Origin: Desulfovibrionaceae bacterium
Lineage (GTDB): Bacteria; Desulfobacterota; Desulfovibrionia; Desulfovibrionales; Desulfovibrionaceae
DNA length: 64,000 nucleotides
Direction: 5' to 3'
Assembly (NCBI GenBank): GCA_022510785.1
Contig: JAFLSV010000007.1
Span: 1-64,000 of the forward strand
Both the position numbers and the translations under genes were made by a program. The notes under the pieces are model-generated. The model was given only the letters and a program-made list of their open reading frames with translations. It had not been told where the DNA came from and made no database searches. Of the stretch, positions 17,912-26,647 are shown piece after piece. The first letter of the stretch is position 1, and the number at the start of each line of letters is the position of its first letter.

Positions 17912-17940
17912 TGTCTAGAGCCGGGCGAGCCTAACGTCAA
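17912..17940 (-). promoter_or_regulatory. Sigma-70-type promoter of the HU gene
   Basis: On the minus strand TTGACG (17940-17935) and TAGACA (17917-17912) are exactly 17 bases apart, about 60 bases before the HU ATG. The predicted leader includes a GCCCG/CGGGC hairpin. Confidence 0.6.
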
Positions 17941-18065
17941 GCTCTTTTTTTGCTGAAATGCGCGGTCTGATATTTCTTTGTCCCATTTTGCAGGAAGCCG
18001 GGCGGAACCCTGATGGCGCATACGCCCGCAAAGCGGCGGGCAGAGCGCCTTTTCGCGCTGGCTCC

Positions 18066-19085
18066 TCAGGCCCTCCGCCGGGGGGGACGGCACACCCAGG
18101 TCAGTTCGTGCCGGTTGCAGGACAGGTGCATGAGGCGTGAACCGGGCAGGGCGGCGAAGGCGCGGGCCATGTCCTGATCCGTTTCACCCTGGAATTTCAG
18201 GGTGCAGATGAAGCGGCCGACGTTTCCGGCCTCAAGCCAGCGCCGCACCGTGCGCAGCAGGCGCCCGGGATAGCAGGCCATATCCGAGAACAGCCAGTCC
18301 ACCCGGCCCAGCGCGGCCGGATTCAGGCCAAAACCGCTGCCCCGGCGAAAGTCCACGCCGGGCAGGGCGGCCACCTCCGGGGCAAGGGGCGCCTTGTCCA
18401 CGCTGATCACGCGGGCTCCCGCGCGGGCCAGCACCCAGGTCCAGCCTCCGGGCGAGCTTCCCAGATCCAGGCAGGTCTGGCCGGGGCCAGGCTGTTCACC
18501 CAGCAGGGTGAAGACTTCCCACAGCTTGAGATAGGCCCGGCTGGGCGGCTCCGTATGATTCTCCACAAAGCGGACTTCACCATCCGCGAAGGGCGACGAG
18601 CAGCGGGCCGAGGCGAGGAGCAGGTTGCGTTCCCACAAGGTCCACGCGCCCAGCGGCGAAGACGGGGCGGCCTCTCCGAACACCAGGGGCCGGGCGCTGA
18701 CCGGGGGAAGCTGCGCCGCGATCAGGGCCGACCGGCGGAAGCCGTCCACCGGGTGGGCGTGCCAGTTGCGCTGGATGCCCTTGAGGATGCGCGCGGCGTC
18801 GCCCACCGAGGCAATGGGCAAAGCCAGGGGCTCCAGCCAGATGTTCTGAGCCCAGGCCGCGCTCAGGGGCGGGCCGTCGGCCACGACCAGACGGCCCTTC
18901 CGGCCGCGCACGCAGCCGGGCCGGGCCGTGTGGAGCTCGTCCGTCAGTTCCCGCTCAAAGCCTTTCGCCGCCACATACACGGCAAAGCGTTCGCCCTCCG
19001 GAGGCAGGCTGAAGGAAGGGGACGGTTCAGGCGGGAGGGGGGCCAGGCCTGCGGCCCGCCGCCGTGGAGCCCTGCGAGCGGACAT
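18066..19085 (-). CDS. RlmM-like SAM-dependent RNA 2'-O-methyltransferase
   Basis: The 339-residue protein has a Rossmann methyltransferase domain of the FtsJ/RlmM kind in its C-terminal half: CLDLGSSPGGWTWVLARAGARVISVDKAPL, FSDMACYP and ICTLKFQG, giving the Asp and Lys of the K-D-K-E set. The N-terminal half (VYVAAKGFERELTDEL) resembles the THUMP-like part of RlmM, which methylates C2498 of 23S rRNA. The target here is inferred. ATG 19085 is used; an in-frame GTG at 19097 is possible. It starts just after the acyl-CoA synthetase stop. Confidence 0.8.
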   Translation of the reverse strand: MSARRAPRRRAAGLAPLPPEPSPSFSLPPEGERFAVYVAAKGFERELTDELHTARPGCVRGRKGRLVVADGPPLSAAWAQNIWLEPLALPIASVGDAARILKGIQRNWHAHPVDGFRRSALIAAQLPPVSARPLVFGEAAPSSPLGAWTLWERNLLLASARCSSPFADGEVRFVENHTEPPSRAYLKLWEVFTLLGEQPGPGQTCLDLGSSPGGWTWVLARAGARVISVDKAPLAPEVAALPGVDFRRGSGFGLNPAALGRVDWLFSDMACYPGRLLRTVRRWLEAGNVGRFICTLKFQGETDQDMARAFAALPGSRLMHLSCNRHELTWVCRPPRRRA

Positions 19086-19097
19086 GGAGCATGACAC

Positions 19098-20750
19098 CTA
19101 GCGCATGGCTTCGGGAAAGACGCGCGCGGCCAGTTCGCGCAGCTTGTACTTCTGGACTTTGCCGCTGGCCGTCAGGGGAAAGGCGTCGATGACCGCCACA
19201 TGGCGGGGAATTTTGTACCAGGCGATATGCCCGCGGCAGAAGTCGCGCACGTCTTCGGCGCGTACCGTGCTGCCCGGACGGGCCAGGATAAAGGCCCCCA
19301 CCTCTTCGCCGTACTTGCGCGAAGGGACGGCCACCACCTGCACATCCTGAATTTCCGGCATACCCAGGAGAAATTCCTCCACTTCGCGCGGATAGATGTT
19401 TTCCCCGCCCCGGATGATCATGTCCTTGATGCGGCCGGTGATGCGCAGGTAACCGTCCTCGTCCATGACGCCAAGGTCGCCCGAATGGAGCCATCCGTCG
19501 CTGTCAATGGCGGCGGCCGTGTCTTCGGGCATATTGTAGTAGCCCTTCATAACGTTGTAGCCGCGGCAGCATATTTCGCCCACCTGGCCGGGGGGCAGCG
19601 GGGCGCCGTTCTCCTCGTCCCTGATGACCACCTCGATGCCGGGCATGGCGCGGCCCACGGTCTGGCAGCGGTGTTCCAGCGTTTCGTCGGTGGTGGTCAT
19701 GGTCATTACGGGCGAGGCTTCGGTCAGGCCGTAGGGAATGGTTATCTCACGCATGTTCATATCTTTCAGAACCCGCCGCATGAGAGCTTCCGGGCACACC
19801 GAGCCGGACATGATGCCCGTGCGCAGGGAGGAATAGTCAAAGCGCCGGAACAGCTTGTGTTCCAGCACGGCCAGGTACATGGTGGGCACTCCGTACATGG
19901 CGCTGCATTTTTCCTGGTCAATGGCGGTCATCACCTGAACCGGGGAAAAGGTTTCAAGAATGACCATGGTGGACGCGTGCGTCACACAGGCCATGACGCC
20001 CAGCACGCAGCCAAAGCAGTGGAACAGGGGCACGGGCAGGCATACCCGGTCGCGCTCGGTCAGCTTTTGGTTTTCCCCTATCCAGAAGCCGTTGGTGCCT
20101 ATGCCCGCGTGGGTGAGCATGACCCCCTTGGGAAAGCCCGTGGTGCCCGAGGTGTACTGCATGTTGACCACGTCATGACAGCCCACGGCGGCCTTGCGCG
20201 CGGCGTACTCGTCCTCGCCGGTCATGGTGCGCAAGGCCATGACCTCGGGCAGGGAGTACATGCCCCGGTGCTTTTCCTCGCCCAGGAATATGACCCGCCT
20301 GAGATGCGGCAAATCGGCGCAGCGCAGCTGCCCGCGCGGCTGAACCCTGAGCTCGGGAGCCAGGGCGTACACGGTGGCGATAAAGTCGTGATCGCGCTGG
20401 CCGTCAATGATGAACAGATTTTCGCATTCGGACTGGCGCAGGAGATAGCGCAGTTCGCTGGTGCGGTAGCTGGTGTTCACGGTGACCAGCACCGCGCCGA
20501 TGCGGGCCGTGGCGAACATGAGCGTCACCCAGTGGGGCACGTTGGTGGCCCAGATGGCGACCTTTTCGCCGGATTTCACGCCCAGCGCCATGAGCCCCCG
20601 GGCCAGGGCGTCCACGGTGTCGGAAAATTCGCGCCAGGTCTGGCGGTAGTCCCGGTCGGCATAGACCAGGGCTTCACGATCCGGAAAGTGGGCCGCCGCC
20701 TCATCCAGGATCTGCCCCAAAGTGCGTTCCCGCACGACAGAATCAGCCAT
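19098..20750 (-). CDS. Acyl-CoA synthetase (AMP-binding family)
   Basis: The 550-residue adenylate-forming enzyme carries YTSGTTGFPKG (ATP loop), YGLTEASPV, the GWLHSGDLGVMDEDGYLRITGR hinge, and the catalytic Lys in LTASGKVQKYKLRE near the end. It activates a fatty or other carboxylic acid to its CoA thioester through an acyl-AMP. It is closest in look to the FadD3/medium-to-long-chain acyl-CoA synthases with the GGENIYPREVEEFL motif. The exact chain length is unknown. It is followed immediately by the RlmM-like gene. The 207 bases upstream (20751-20957) hold an AT-rich patch that may contain its promoter. Confidence 0.88.
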   Translation of the reverse strand: MADSVVRERTLGQILDEAAAHFPDREALVYADRDYRQTWREFSDTVDALARGLMALGVKSGEKVAIWATNVPHWVTLMFATARIGAVLVTVNTSYRTSELRYLLRQSECENLFIIDGQRDHDFIATVYALAPELRVQPRGQLRCADLPHLRRVIFLGEEKHRGMYSLPEVMALRTMTGEDEYAARKAAVGCHDVVNMQYTSGTTGFPKGVMLTHAGIGTNGFWIGENQKLTERDRVCLPVPLFHCFGCVLGVMACVTHASTMVILETFSPVQVMTAIDQEKCSAMYGVPTMYLAVLEHKLFRRFDYSSLRTGIMSGSVCPEALMRRVLKDMNMREITIPYGLTEASPVMTMTTTDETLEHRCQTVGRAMPGIEVVIRDEENGAPLPPGQVGEICCRGYNVMKGYYNMPEDTAAAIDSDGWLHSGDLGVMDEDGYLRITGRIKDMIIRGGENIYPREVEEFLLGMPEIQDVQVVAVPSRKYGEEVGAFILARPGSTVRAEDVRDFCRGHIAWYKIPRHVAVIDAFPLTASGKVQKYKLRELAARVFPEAMR

Positions 20751-20957
20751 GGCGCACCGGCCTGCGAGGGAAAGCGGCGGGCAGCGGCCGGGCCGTCCGT
20801 ATCATGCGGGGACAGGGGCCGTGGCGGAGCGGGGAGCAGGGGAAATAACGGGTCATATTTTTTTGAATATAACAGGAGCCGGCGCCATCGACAAGGGAAA
20901 AATCCCGTGCCTCAGGGCCGGCGCATCGAAATTTTGATGAAGCGGCGCCCTTCCGGC

Positions 20958-21557
20958 CTATGCGGCGGGCCGCTTGCGCCAGCTTTTTTCTTCACCCAGG
21001 GCCAGGCGGTGGATATTGGCGCGATGGGTCCAGAACAGCATGACCATAAGAATCAGCGCCAGGGGCAGCAGATCCCAGCGTCCGGCCAGCGGGTAGAACA
21101 GAACCAGGCTTGTGATCAGGGTCAGCGAGCCAAGGGAGACATAGGTCGTGGCCGCGATGACAGCCACACAGCATGCGACGGCTCCAGCCAGAGGCCAGAA
21201 GCCCAGAGGGAGCAGAACGCCGATGGTGGTGGCCACGCCCTTGCCTCCGTGAAAGCCCAGAAACGGCGACTTGATATGTCCGCTTACAGCGGCCAGGGCC
21301 ACGGCGGAATGGAACAGCGCCGAAGGATCGAGAAACAGGGCGGCCCACACCGGCAGCGTGCCCTTCAAAAGGTCGCAGGCCAGGGTCAGGATTCCCCAGG
21401 GCAGGCCGCACAGGCGCGCCACGTTGGTGGCGCCGGGGTTGCCGCTGCCCTCCCGGCGGGGGTCAATGCCCCTGAGTCTGGCAATGACCACGCCAAAGGG
21501 GATGGCTCCCAGAGCAAAGGCCAGGGCGACCCAGGCCGGAAGAAGAAGCGCGTGCAT
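20958..21557 (-). CDS. plsY: Acyl-phosphate:glycerol-3-phosphate acyltransferase PlsY
   Basis: The 199-residue inner-membrane protein has about five membrane segments and the three PlsY loops: GSGNPGATNVAR, GHIKSPFLGFHGGKGVAT, and the late TYVSLGSL/HRANI region. It makes lysophosphatidate from acyl phosphate and glycerol-3-P, the first phospholipid step. It starts 14 bases after the GT-C glycosyltransferase stop and is the last gene of that tight string. Confidence 0.95.
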   Translation of the reverse strand: MHALLLPAWVALAFALGAIPFGVVIARLRGIDPRREGSGNPGATNVARLCGLPWGILTLACDLLKGTLPVWAALFLDPSALFHSAVALAAVSGHIKSPFLGFHGGKGVATTIGVLLPLGFWPLAGAVACCVAVIAATTYVSLGSLTLITSLVLFYPLAGRWDLLPLALILMVMLFWTHRANIHRLALGEEKSWRKRPAA

Positions 21558-21571
21558 GGTGGAGCCTCCTG

Positions 21572-24034
21572 CTACAGAGCCATTGTCCCGCCGGATCCGG
21601 TGGTTCCCGGCGCCGCGGAATCCGCCGGCGCCTCGGGCGCCGGGGCGGCGGGCGGCGTCCCGGGCGTTATCGGATTTTCCGTGCCGGCATCCGGCGCATC
21701 CGCCGGGGACAGTGCCCGATCCTCCGGCCCGGCAGGCACAGGCCCGCCGTCACCCGTTGCGGCCGGGGCGCCGGTTTCCCCGTTGTCCGCGGGCGGGATG
21801 CCATCCTCCGGTGATTCCGGAGTGGCTCCGCCAGCATCGGTCGGCGGCGTGGTTCCCGGCGCGGCGGAAGATTCCGCATCTTCAGGCGCCCTCTCTTCGT
21901 CTGCGGCGCCGGAGCTCTCGTCAGGCCCCGGCGGCAGGGCGCCGTCATTCAGTTCGCGTTCCCCGTCAGAAGGCCCGGCTTCGCCCGTGGCGTCACGCAC
22001 GGCCAGCACATAGGGCTGATCCACCATCCACTGGCGCTGGGCCTCGAAGATATCGGAAGGTTTGTCCTCCCACCGCATCCAGTTTTTTTCGCTCATGGCC
22101 ACCACAGCGCGGGGGTGCGCGGCCAGAAAGGCCGTCAGGGCCGCGCTGTTGTCCAGATCCGGCACGGTCACGCCGGAACGGGGGGCATCGGGATCGCCGG
22201 CCGCCAGACTTTCGGCCACATAGTAGGCATAGATGCCGGGATAGACCCGGTAGGCGGCCGGAGCATAGCCCTGCCGCACATAGTCACTCATGGCTTCGGC
22301 CTGGGCGCGGGGGCTGAGCATGGTCTCCAGTGACGGGGCCACCACCAGGCTGTAAGGCTGCATAAGCAGCACGATGCCCAGGCTGGTCAGCAGCAGGGCT
22401 CCGTCGGGCAGGCAGCGGCGGGTCAAAAAGAGCAGCACGACCGCCAGGAGCAGAAAGACCGCGCCCATGAGGGCCAGCCCGGCGCTGTTGTCGAGATAGG
22501 CGCGGGCCAGCGCGGGTATTTGCGTGATCCAGCTTTCCGGCAGCCAGGGCAGCAGGGAGGAGCTGAACTGGCCCGCCACAAAGATGAGCCCCGTCAGACC
22601 GAAAAAGAGGCCCAGAAAGCCGAAGAACCAGCTGCTGCGGCGGGGGCTCAGGCGCAGCAGGGCCCGGGCGGTGAGCACGGCCAGCGCGGGCAGCAGGGGC
22701 AGGAGATAGATGACGATTTTGCCGCTCAGGGCGGACAGCAGCGCTGTCCCGCCGATGACGGTCAGCCACAGCCAGCCCCGGCCGCCGTCTTCGCGCCGTG
22801 TCTTCCAGGCTTCAGGCAGATGGCGGGCGGCCTTCCACCAGTCGATAAACAGGATGAGAAAGATCCAGGGCAGCCATACCAGCGGCAGAGCGGCCAGATA
22901 ATACCACCAGGGCCCGGCGTGGTGCCAGGCGCTGACCATGCGCCCGGCGATCTGCCGGCCGAAAATCTCGCGCAGGTACTCGCTTTCTCCCTGAATGAAA
23001 AGCGCTCCCGTCCAGGTCAGCAGTATGATCAGCATGAGGGCGAAGCCCAGCAGGCCGTCGCGGCCGTTCAGGCGGCCGGGCGTGCCCCGCCAGAACAGAA
23101 AGAGCAGGCTGGTGAGCAGTGGAAAGGCCAGTCCCAGGGGGCCCTTGATCAGGGTGGCCGCGGCGGCCAGCACAAAGCCCAGGGTCAGCCAGACGGGCGC
23201 GCTTTTTTTGATCCAGCCGCGGTACAGGCAGAGCAGGCTGAGGGTGATGACCACGGCGAACAGCAGATCCATGCGCGGATAATGGGCCGCGCCCGCCACA
23301 AACAGGCAGCCCAGCGCCACAAGTCCGGCCGCGAAGGAGACCCGGCGGTCATGTCCCGTGGCCCTGGCCAGCAGCCAGGTGACGGCAATGAACAGCACGG
23401 CGGACAGGGCCGTTGCCAGGAAAAAGAGCAGGGGCTGATCCACGCCGGGAATGCGATCCAGAAGCTGAAGCAGCCAGAAATACAGGGGCGGCTTGTCGGG
23501 ATAGGGCTGGCCGTTGAGGTTCAGGATCAGCCAGTGCCCTTCCAGCAGGCGCATGTATACATCGGCGTGGCGCACTTCGTCCGAAAACCACAGCGATCGC
23601 GTGACCAGAAGCTGCGAGGCGGTCATGAGGGCTGTCAGCGCGATCAGCACGGGCAGTCCCACGACAGAGAGCCCCCCGAACAGGCGCGAGGCCGGCCCGG
23701 GTTTGGGCAGCCCGGCGGAGCATCCCCCCCCGGGGCCGGGCTTCTGGCCGTCCCTGTCCGGCCGGGCATCCGGCATGCGAAGCGGCTCCGCCCGCACCGC
23801 CGCCTGAGCCGGGGCGGGATTCTCGTCCTGCCCGGCCGCCATTTCCGGCGGCGGAGGGGCGGAGCCTTCCCCCCGGCCGGCGGGCGCGGCCTTGCCGGCC
23901 TTGTCTTCCGCGGGCGTGGTCAGGGCGCCCGGGTTGTCAGGCGCGGATGATTCAGGCGGGGATAACGATGCGGGCGCGGCGCCGGAAAGCGGGCTTTCCG
24001 GCGTTTCGGCGCGGTGGTCGTTTTCGGTGCTCAT
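21572..24034 (-). CDS. GT-C (GT39/ArnT-like) glycosyltransferase with long disordered tails
   Basis: The 820-residue protein has a core from about residue 120 to 690 with 10 or more membrane helices. The first periplasmic loop carries the acidic Asp-Glu motif (LWFSDEVRHADVY, about 152-153), as in ArnT and protein mannosyltransferases, which use polyprenyl-phosphate sugars. PYPDKPPLYFWLLQ and AAHYPRMDLLF are also family-like. Unusually, residues 1-120 and the last ~130 residues are Pro/Ala/Gly/Glu-rich and probably disordered. The ATG overlaps the PAP2 stop (ATGA). It probably modifies a lipid A, glycan or protein outside the inner membrane; the acceptor is unknown. Confidence 0.85.
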   Translation of the reverse strand: MSTENDHRAETPESPLSGAAPASLSPPESSAPDNPGALTTPAEDKAGKAAPAGRGEGSAPPPPEMAAGQDENPAPAQAAVRAEPLRMPDARPDRDGQKPGPGGGCSAGLPKPGPASRLFGGLSVVGLPVLIALTALMTASQLLVTRSLWFSDEVRHADVYMRLLEGHWLILNLNGQPYPDKPPLYFWLLQLLDRIPGVDQPLLFFLATALSAVLFIAVTWLLARATGHDRRVSFAAGLVALGCLFVAGAAHYPRMDLLFAVVITLSLLCLYRGWIKKSAPVWLTLGFVLAAAATLIKGPLGLAFPLLTSLLFLFWRGTPGRLNGRDGLLGFALMLIILLTWTGALFIQGESEYLREIFGRQIAGRMVSAWHHAGPWWYYLAALPLVWLPWIFLILFIDWWKAARHLPEAWKTRREDGGRGWLWLTVIGGTALLSALSGKIVIYLLPLLPALAVLTARALLRLSPRRSSWFFGFLGLFFGLTGLIFVAGQFSSSLLPWLPESWITQIPALARAYLDNSAGLALMGAVFLLLAVVLLFLTRRCLPDGALLLTSLGIVLLMQPYSLVVAPSLETMLSPRAQAEAMSDYVRQGYAPAAYRVYPGIYAYYVAESLAAGDPDAPRSGVTVPDLDNSAALTAFLAAHPRAVVAMSEKNWMRWEDKPSDIFEAQRQWMVDQPYVLAVRDATGEAGPSDGERELNDGALPPGPDESSGAADEERAPEDAESSAAPGTTPPTDAGGATPESPEDGIPPADNGETGAPAATGDGGPVPAGPEDRALSPADAPDAGTENPITPGTPPAAPAPEAPADSAAPGTTGSGGTMAL

Positions 24035-24483
24035 GGGCGCTCCTTGGCGGAGGGTGCCTCCGCGCTGGAAGAATTGGGGCTTCTGGGTGGGGGCGTGGCC
24101 TCCGGGCTATCTTTCCGCAGGGCGGCGGGGCAGTGCGTGATCAGCCGGGCGCTGATACTGCCCATGGCCAGCCCGCCCAGCAGATCCACGGGATGATGCC
24201 AGCCCAGCCAGATACGGGAGTATCCCACAAGGAGGATACGCAAGGCAAGTGCCCCGGACAGCCAGGGACGGCGAAAGCGCAGGCTCAGGGGAATGGCCAG
24301 CCCGGCAGCTTCCGTGACATGGCCGGACGGGAAGGAATTAGAGAAAAAATCAAAGCTCGGCGGGGCGGGCGGCCACGGGGCCAGCATCACGAGATGCCGT
24401 GTCCGGGAACCGCTGGGGCAGACATGGAGAGGGCCGGAAAAGCGTTGGAGTCGCATGCGGAAATCCAGGGAAGGAGCGGTCAC
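24031..24483 (-). CDS. Short PAP2-family phosphatase lacking the first signature motif
   Basis: The 150-residue protein holds PAP2 motif 2 (SNSFPSGHVTEAAGLA, Ser-Gly-His) and motif 3 (GYSRIWLGWHHPVDLLGG, Arg and His nucleophile). It lacks the usual first motif Lys-x6-Arg-Pro and the early helices. The start is a GTG that overlaps the previous stop (GTGA), and upstream DNA is occupied by that gene, so no longer reading frame exists. It is either a minimal or degraded phosphatase. PAP2 enzymes beside GT-C transferases often recycle polyprenyl phosphates or dephosphorylate lipid A. Confidence 0.7.
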   Translation of the reverse strand: MTAPSLDFRMRLQRFSGPLHVCPSGSRTRHLVMLAPWPPAPPSFDFFSNSFPSGHVTEAAGLAIPLSLRFRRPWLSGALALRILLVGYSRIWLGWHHPVDLLGGLAMGSISARLITHCPAALRKDSPEATPPPRSPNSSSAEAPSAKERP

Positions 24484-26645
24484 GGCTCCGTTTTCCCTTC
24501 ATCCGGCACAGCCGGGGCCAGGCGCACCACGCGGTATTGCCAGGGGCCCATGCGCAGCCGCAGATGATCGCGACTCACAGCCACACCCTGTCCGCTGATC
24601 AGATCGCGGCCCGGCCCGCCGCGCCGGATAAGGCCGGGGGGAAATTTCACATCGGTGACAAGCGGGCTGCCCGAAAAATTGCCGGCCGTCAGCAGATAAT
24701 CACCGCCGGGCAGGGCGGTCAGCACACCGGTGGCGGCGGGGTGATCCATGCCGGGCCGGGCGACAAGGCGGCCTTGCGCCACGCCGCTTATGCGCCGCAG
24801 GTCGGCCAGTCGCCTGAGTTCCAAAGCCGGAGAGTCTTCCTCTCGCATCTGGTCGGCCAGGGGCGGGTACAGCTGGACAGCCGCGGGCAGGCCCTGCCGG
24901 GTGGAGCGTTGCCGCGCGTTGCCCGGCGCCCAGACCGCGGGCATCCGGCTCTTTTCCGGGGCGAACAGCGCGCCGGCGAGATCCGAGCCGGACACGGCCA
25001 GCAAACCCGGCTGCAGGGCGCGGAAGGCCAGTTGCAGCATATGGGCGGCCTGGATTTTCTTCATGAGCTGCCGCCGTTCATCGTCCATGTTCCATGCGCC
25101 GCCCCCGCCGGCGCGGCCAAAAGACCGGATTTGGGAGGGCGTCAGTCCGGCGGCCACAGCGGCCAGGGTGGGCGCGGTGGCGCGCGGCCTGCCTTCCGGA
25201 TCACACAGAAGCTCTCTCCATTCGGCGGGCAGGGCCATGTCCGGCAGGCCTTCCGGCGCGGGCGGCAGAGCCGTTCCGTCCGCGCTGTGCCGCCACAGGC
25301 GGGCCTGATCCACACCAGCCGCCAGGGCGCTGTCAATGGCCTTGGCGAGGGGTTCGGCATGGCCGCTCAGCAGGGCGTATTCCAGGGCGGGCGAGAGCGT
25401 GGTGTCGGCCGTGAAATCCACGCCGGCGGCCTGAAGGGCGGGCACAAGGTCAATGGGCATGCGGTCAAGCAGGACAGACCACGCCCCATAGCGCCGCACG
25501 TCGCGGCTCAGGGCGCGCAGTGCGGACAGGGCGGGCTCGGGCGAGTCTCCCGTCAGACGGCCGTCCCTGTCCATGCCGGAGGGATCCTGGCCCCACAGGG
25601 CTTCCACGCTCAAGCCCACCAGGGGCTGATGCAGGAGGCCCGCCTGGCGGATAATGCCGGCTGCCAGCACCCGCCGGGCCGCGCCCGACGGATCGTCCCA
25701 GTTGAGCACGGGTCGCCCGGGCGTTCCGGCATAGCGGTAAATCCAGCGCCTCGTCACGCCGTCCACGCCCATGATTTCCGCCGTGGCCGCCCAGCCTCCG
25801 GCGCGTCCGGGCAGCGGTGTCACGTCCTGGGCAAAAGCGGGGGGAATAAGGGCCCGGCGGGCCAGTTCGGCCGTGACGCCGGGGGGCAGCGGCTGACCGG
25901 CCGCGTCAGACGGGGGGTCAGGCAGCAGGGGCCAGACCTCGGCGGGAAGCTCCACCATGAGGAACAGCCCCGGATAATCGCGCACCCCGCGCGCGGCCAG
26001 AAAAAAATCGGGGCCAAGACCGATGGCGGCGGGTGGAATTTCGCCGCCCAGCAGCAGGCCGGCCTTCAGCGCGTGCTCTTCCAGGACGGCGTACGCGCCG
26101 TCATCGCCCACGGCCGGGGCGAATTCAAAACTCACGCTGTCCCCGCCCGGTTCGGCGAACCTGTCTTCGGCATCCCGGGCCGCATCCCAGGCCGCGCCGG
26201 ATTCCGCCGCGCCCGTCAGAAACAGACCCTGTATGCCGGCACCGGCCCACAGGCCGGGCAGATTGTGGTCAGTCACCTGCCTCAGAACCGGGGCGTCGCT
26301 GTCCCAGACTGTGCGCAGCGGGGTGAAGTCCAGCCACAGGTGGGCCCGTTCCAGCAGAGAGTCTGGGTTGATCCGGGTGGAGGGCGCGTTCCAGGGCAGG
26401 GATGATCCCGTCACAATGGCCGTCAGTTCTGTGGCCCGGCGCAGCAGGGACTGCCGCTCCAGCCATTGGACATAGCCGGGGTTGGCCCGCGGCAGGCTGT
26501 CCGCATCCCGTCCGGCCCGCGCGGTTGCGGAAGGCGGCTCGGACAGGCCGGGCGGGCGGGGCAGCGCTCCGCCGCAGCCCGTGAGGCCGGCGGCCCAGAA
26601 AAACAGCGGCGCGAAAAGGCAAAGGCAGCAAAAGGGACGCGCCAT
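24480..26645 (-). CDS. Lipoprotein with a degenerate GH13 (trehalose-synthase-like) fold
   Basis: The 721-residue protein has a lipoprotein signal ending in LTGC (Cys24). The mature part follows the layout of GH13 trehalose synthases: AGIQGLFLTGA, then VGDDGAYAVLEEHALKAGLLLGGEIPPAAIGLGPDFFLAARGVRDYPGLFLMVELPAE where enzymes have an Asn-His-Thr-Ser block. A middle barrel region and a C-terminal beta domain (GDYLLTAGNFSGSPLVTDV) follow. The usual catalytic His/Asp/Glu cannot be found in place, so it may bind glycan rather than cleave it. The assignment rests on pattern similarity only. It starts two bases after the UPF0210 stop, and its own stop overlaps the PAP2 start. Confidence 0.55.
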   Translation of the reverse strand: MARPFCCLCLFAPLFFWAAGLTGCGGALPRPPGLSEPPSATARAGRDADSLPRANPGYVQWLERQSLLRRATELTAIVTGSSLPWNAPSTRINPDSLLERAHLWLDFTPLRTVWDSDAPVLRQVTDHNLPGLWAGAGIQGLFLTGAAESGAAWDAARDAEDRFAEPGGDSVSFEFAPAVGDDGAYAVLEEHALKAGLLLGGEIPPAAIGLGPDFFLAARGVRDYPGLFLMVELPAEVWPLLPDPPSDAAGQPLPPGVTAELARRALIPPAFAQDVTPLPGRAGGWAATAEIMGVDGVTRRWIYRYAGTPGRPVLNWDDPSGAARRVLAAGIIRQAGLLHQPLVGLSVEALWGQDPSGMDRDGRLTGDSPEPALSALRALSRDVRRYGAWSVLLDRMPIDLVPALQAAGVDFTADTTLSPALEYALLSGHAEPLAKAIDSALAAGVDQARLWRHSADGTALPPAPEGLPDMALPAEWRELLCDPEGRPRATAPTLAAVAAGLTPSQIRSFGRAGGGGAWNMDDERRQLMKKIQAAHMLQLAFRALQPGLLAVSGSDLAGALFAPEKSRMPAVWAPGNARQRSTRQGLPAAVQLYPPLADQMREEDSPALELRRLADLRRISGVAQGRLVARPGMDHPAATGVLTALPGGDYLLTAGNFSGSPLVTDVKFPPGLIRRGGPGRDLISGQGVAVSRDHLRLRMGPWQYRVVRLAPAVPDEGKTEP

Positions 26646-26647
26646 GA

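Noticed and set aside
19200..22013. Open frame of 937 codons on the plus strand
   Set aside because: Antisense to the acyl-CoA synthetase, plsY and part of the glycosyltransferase gene, each of which has clear family motifs. No recognisable protein features.
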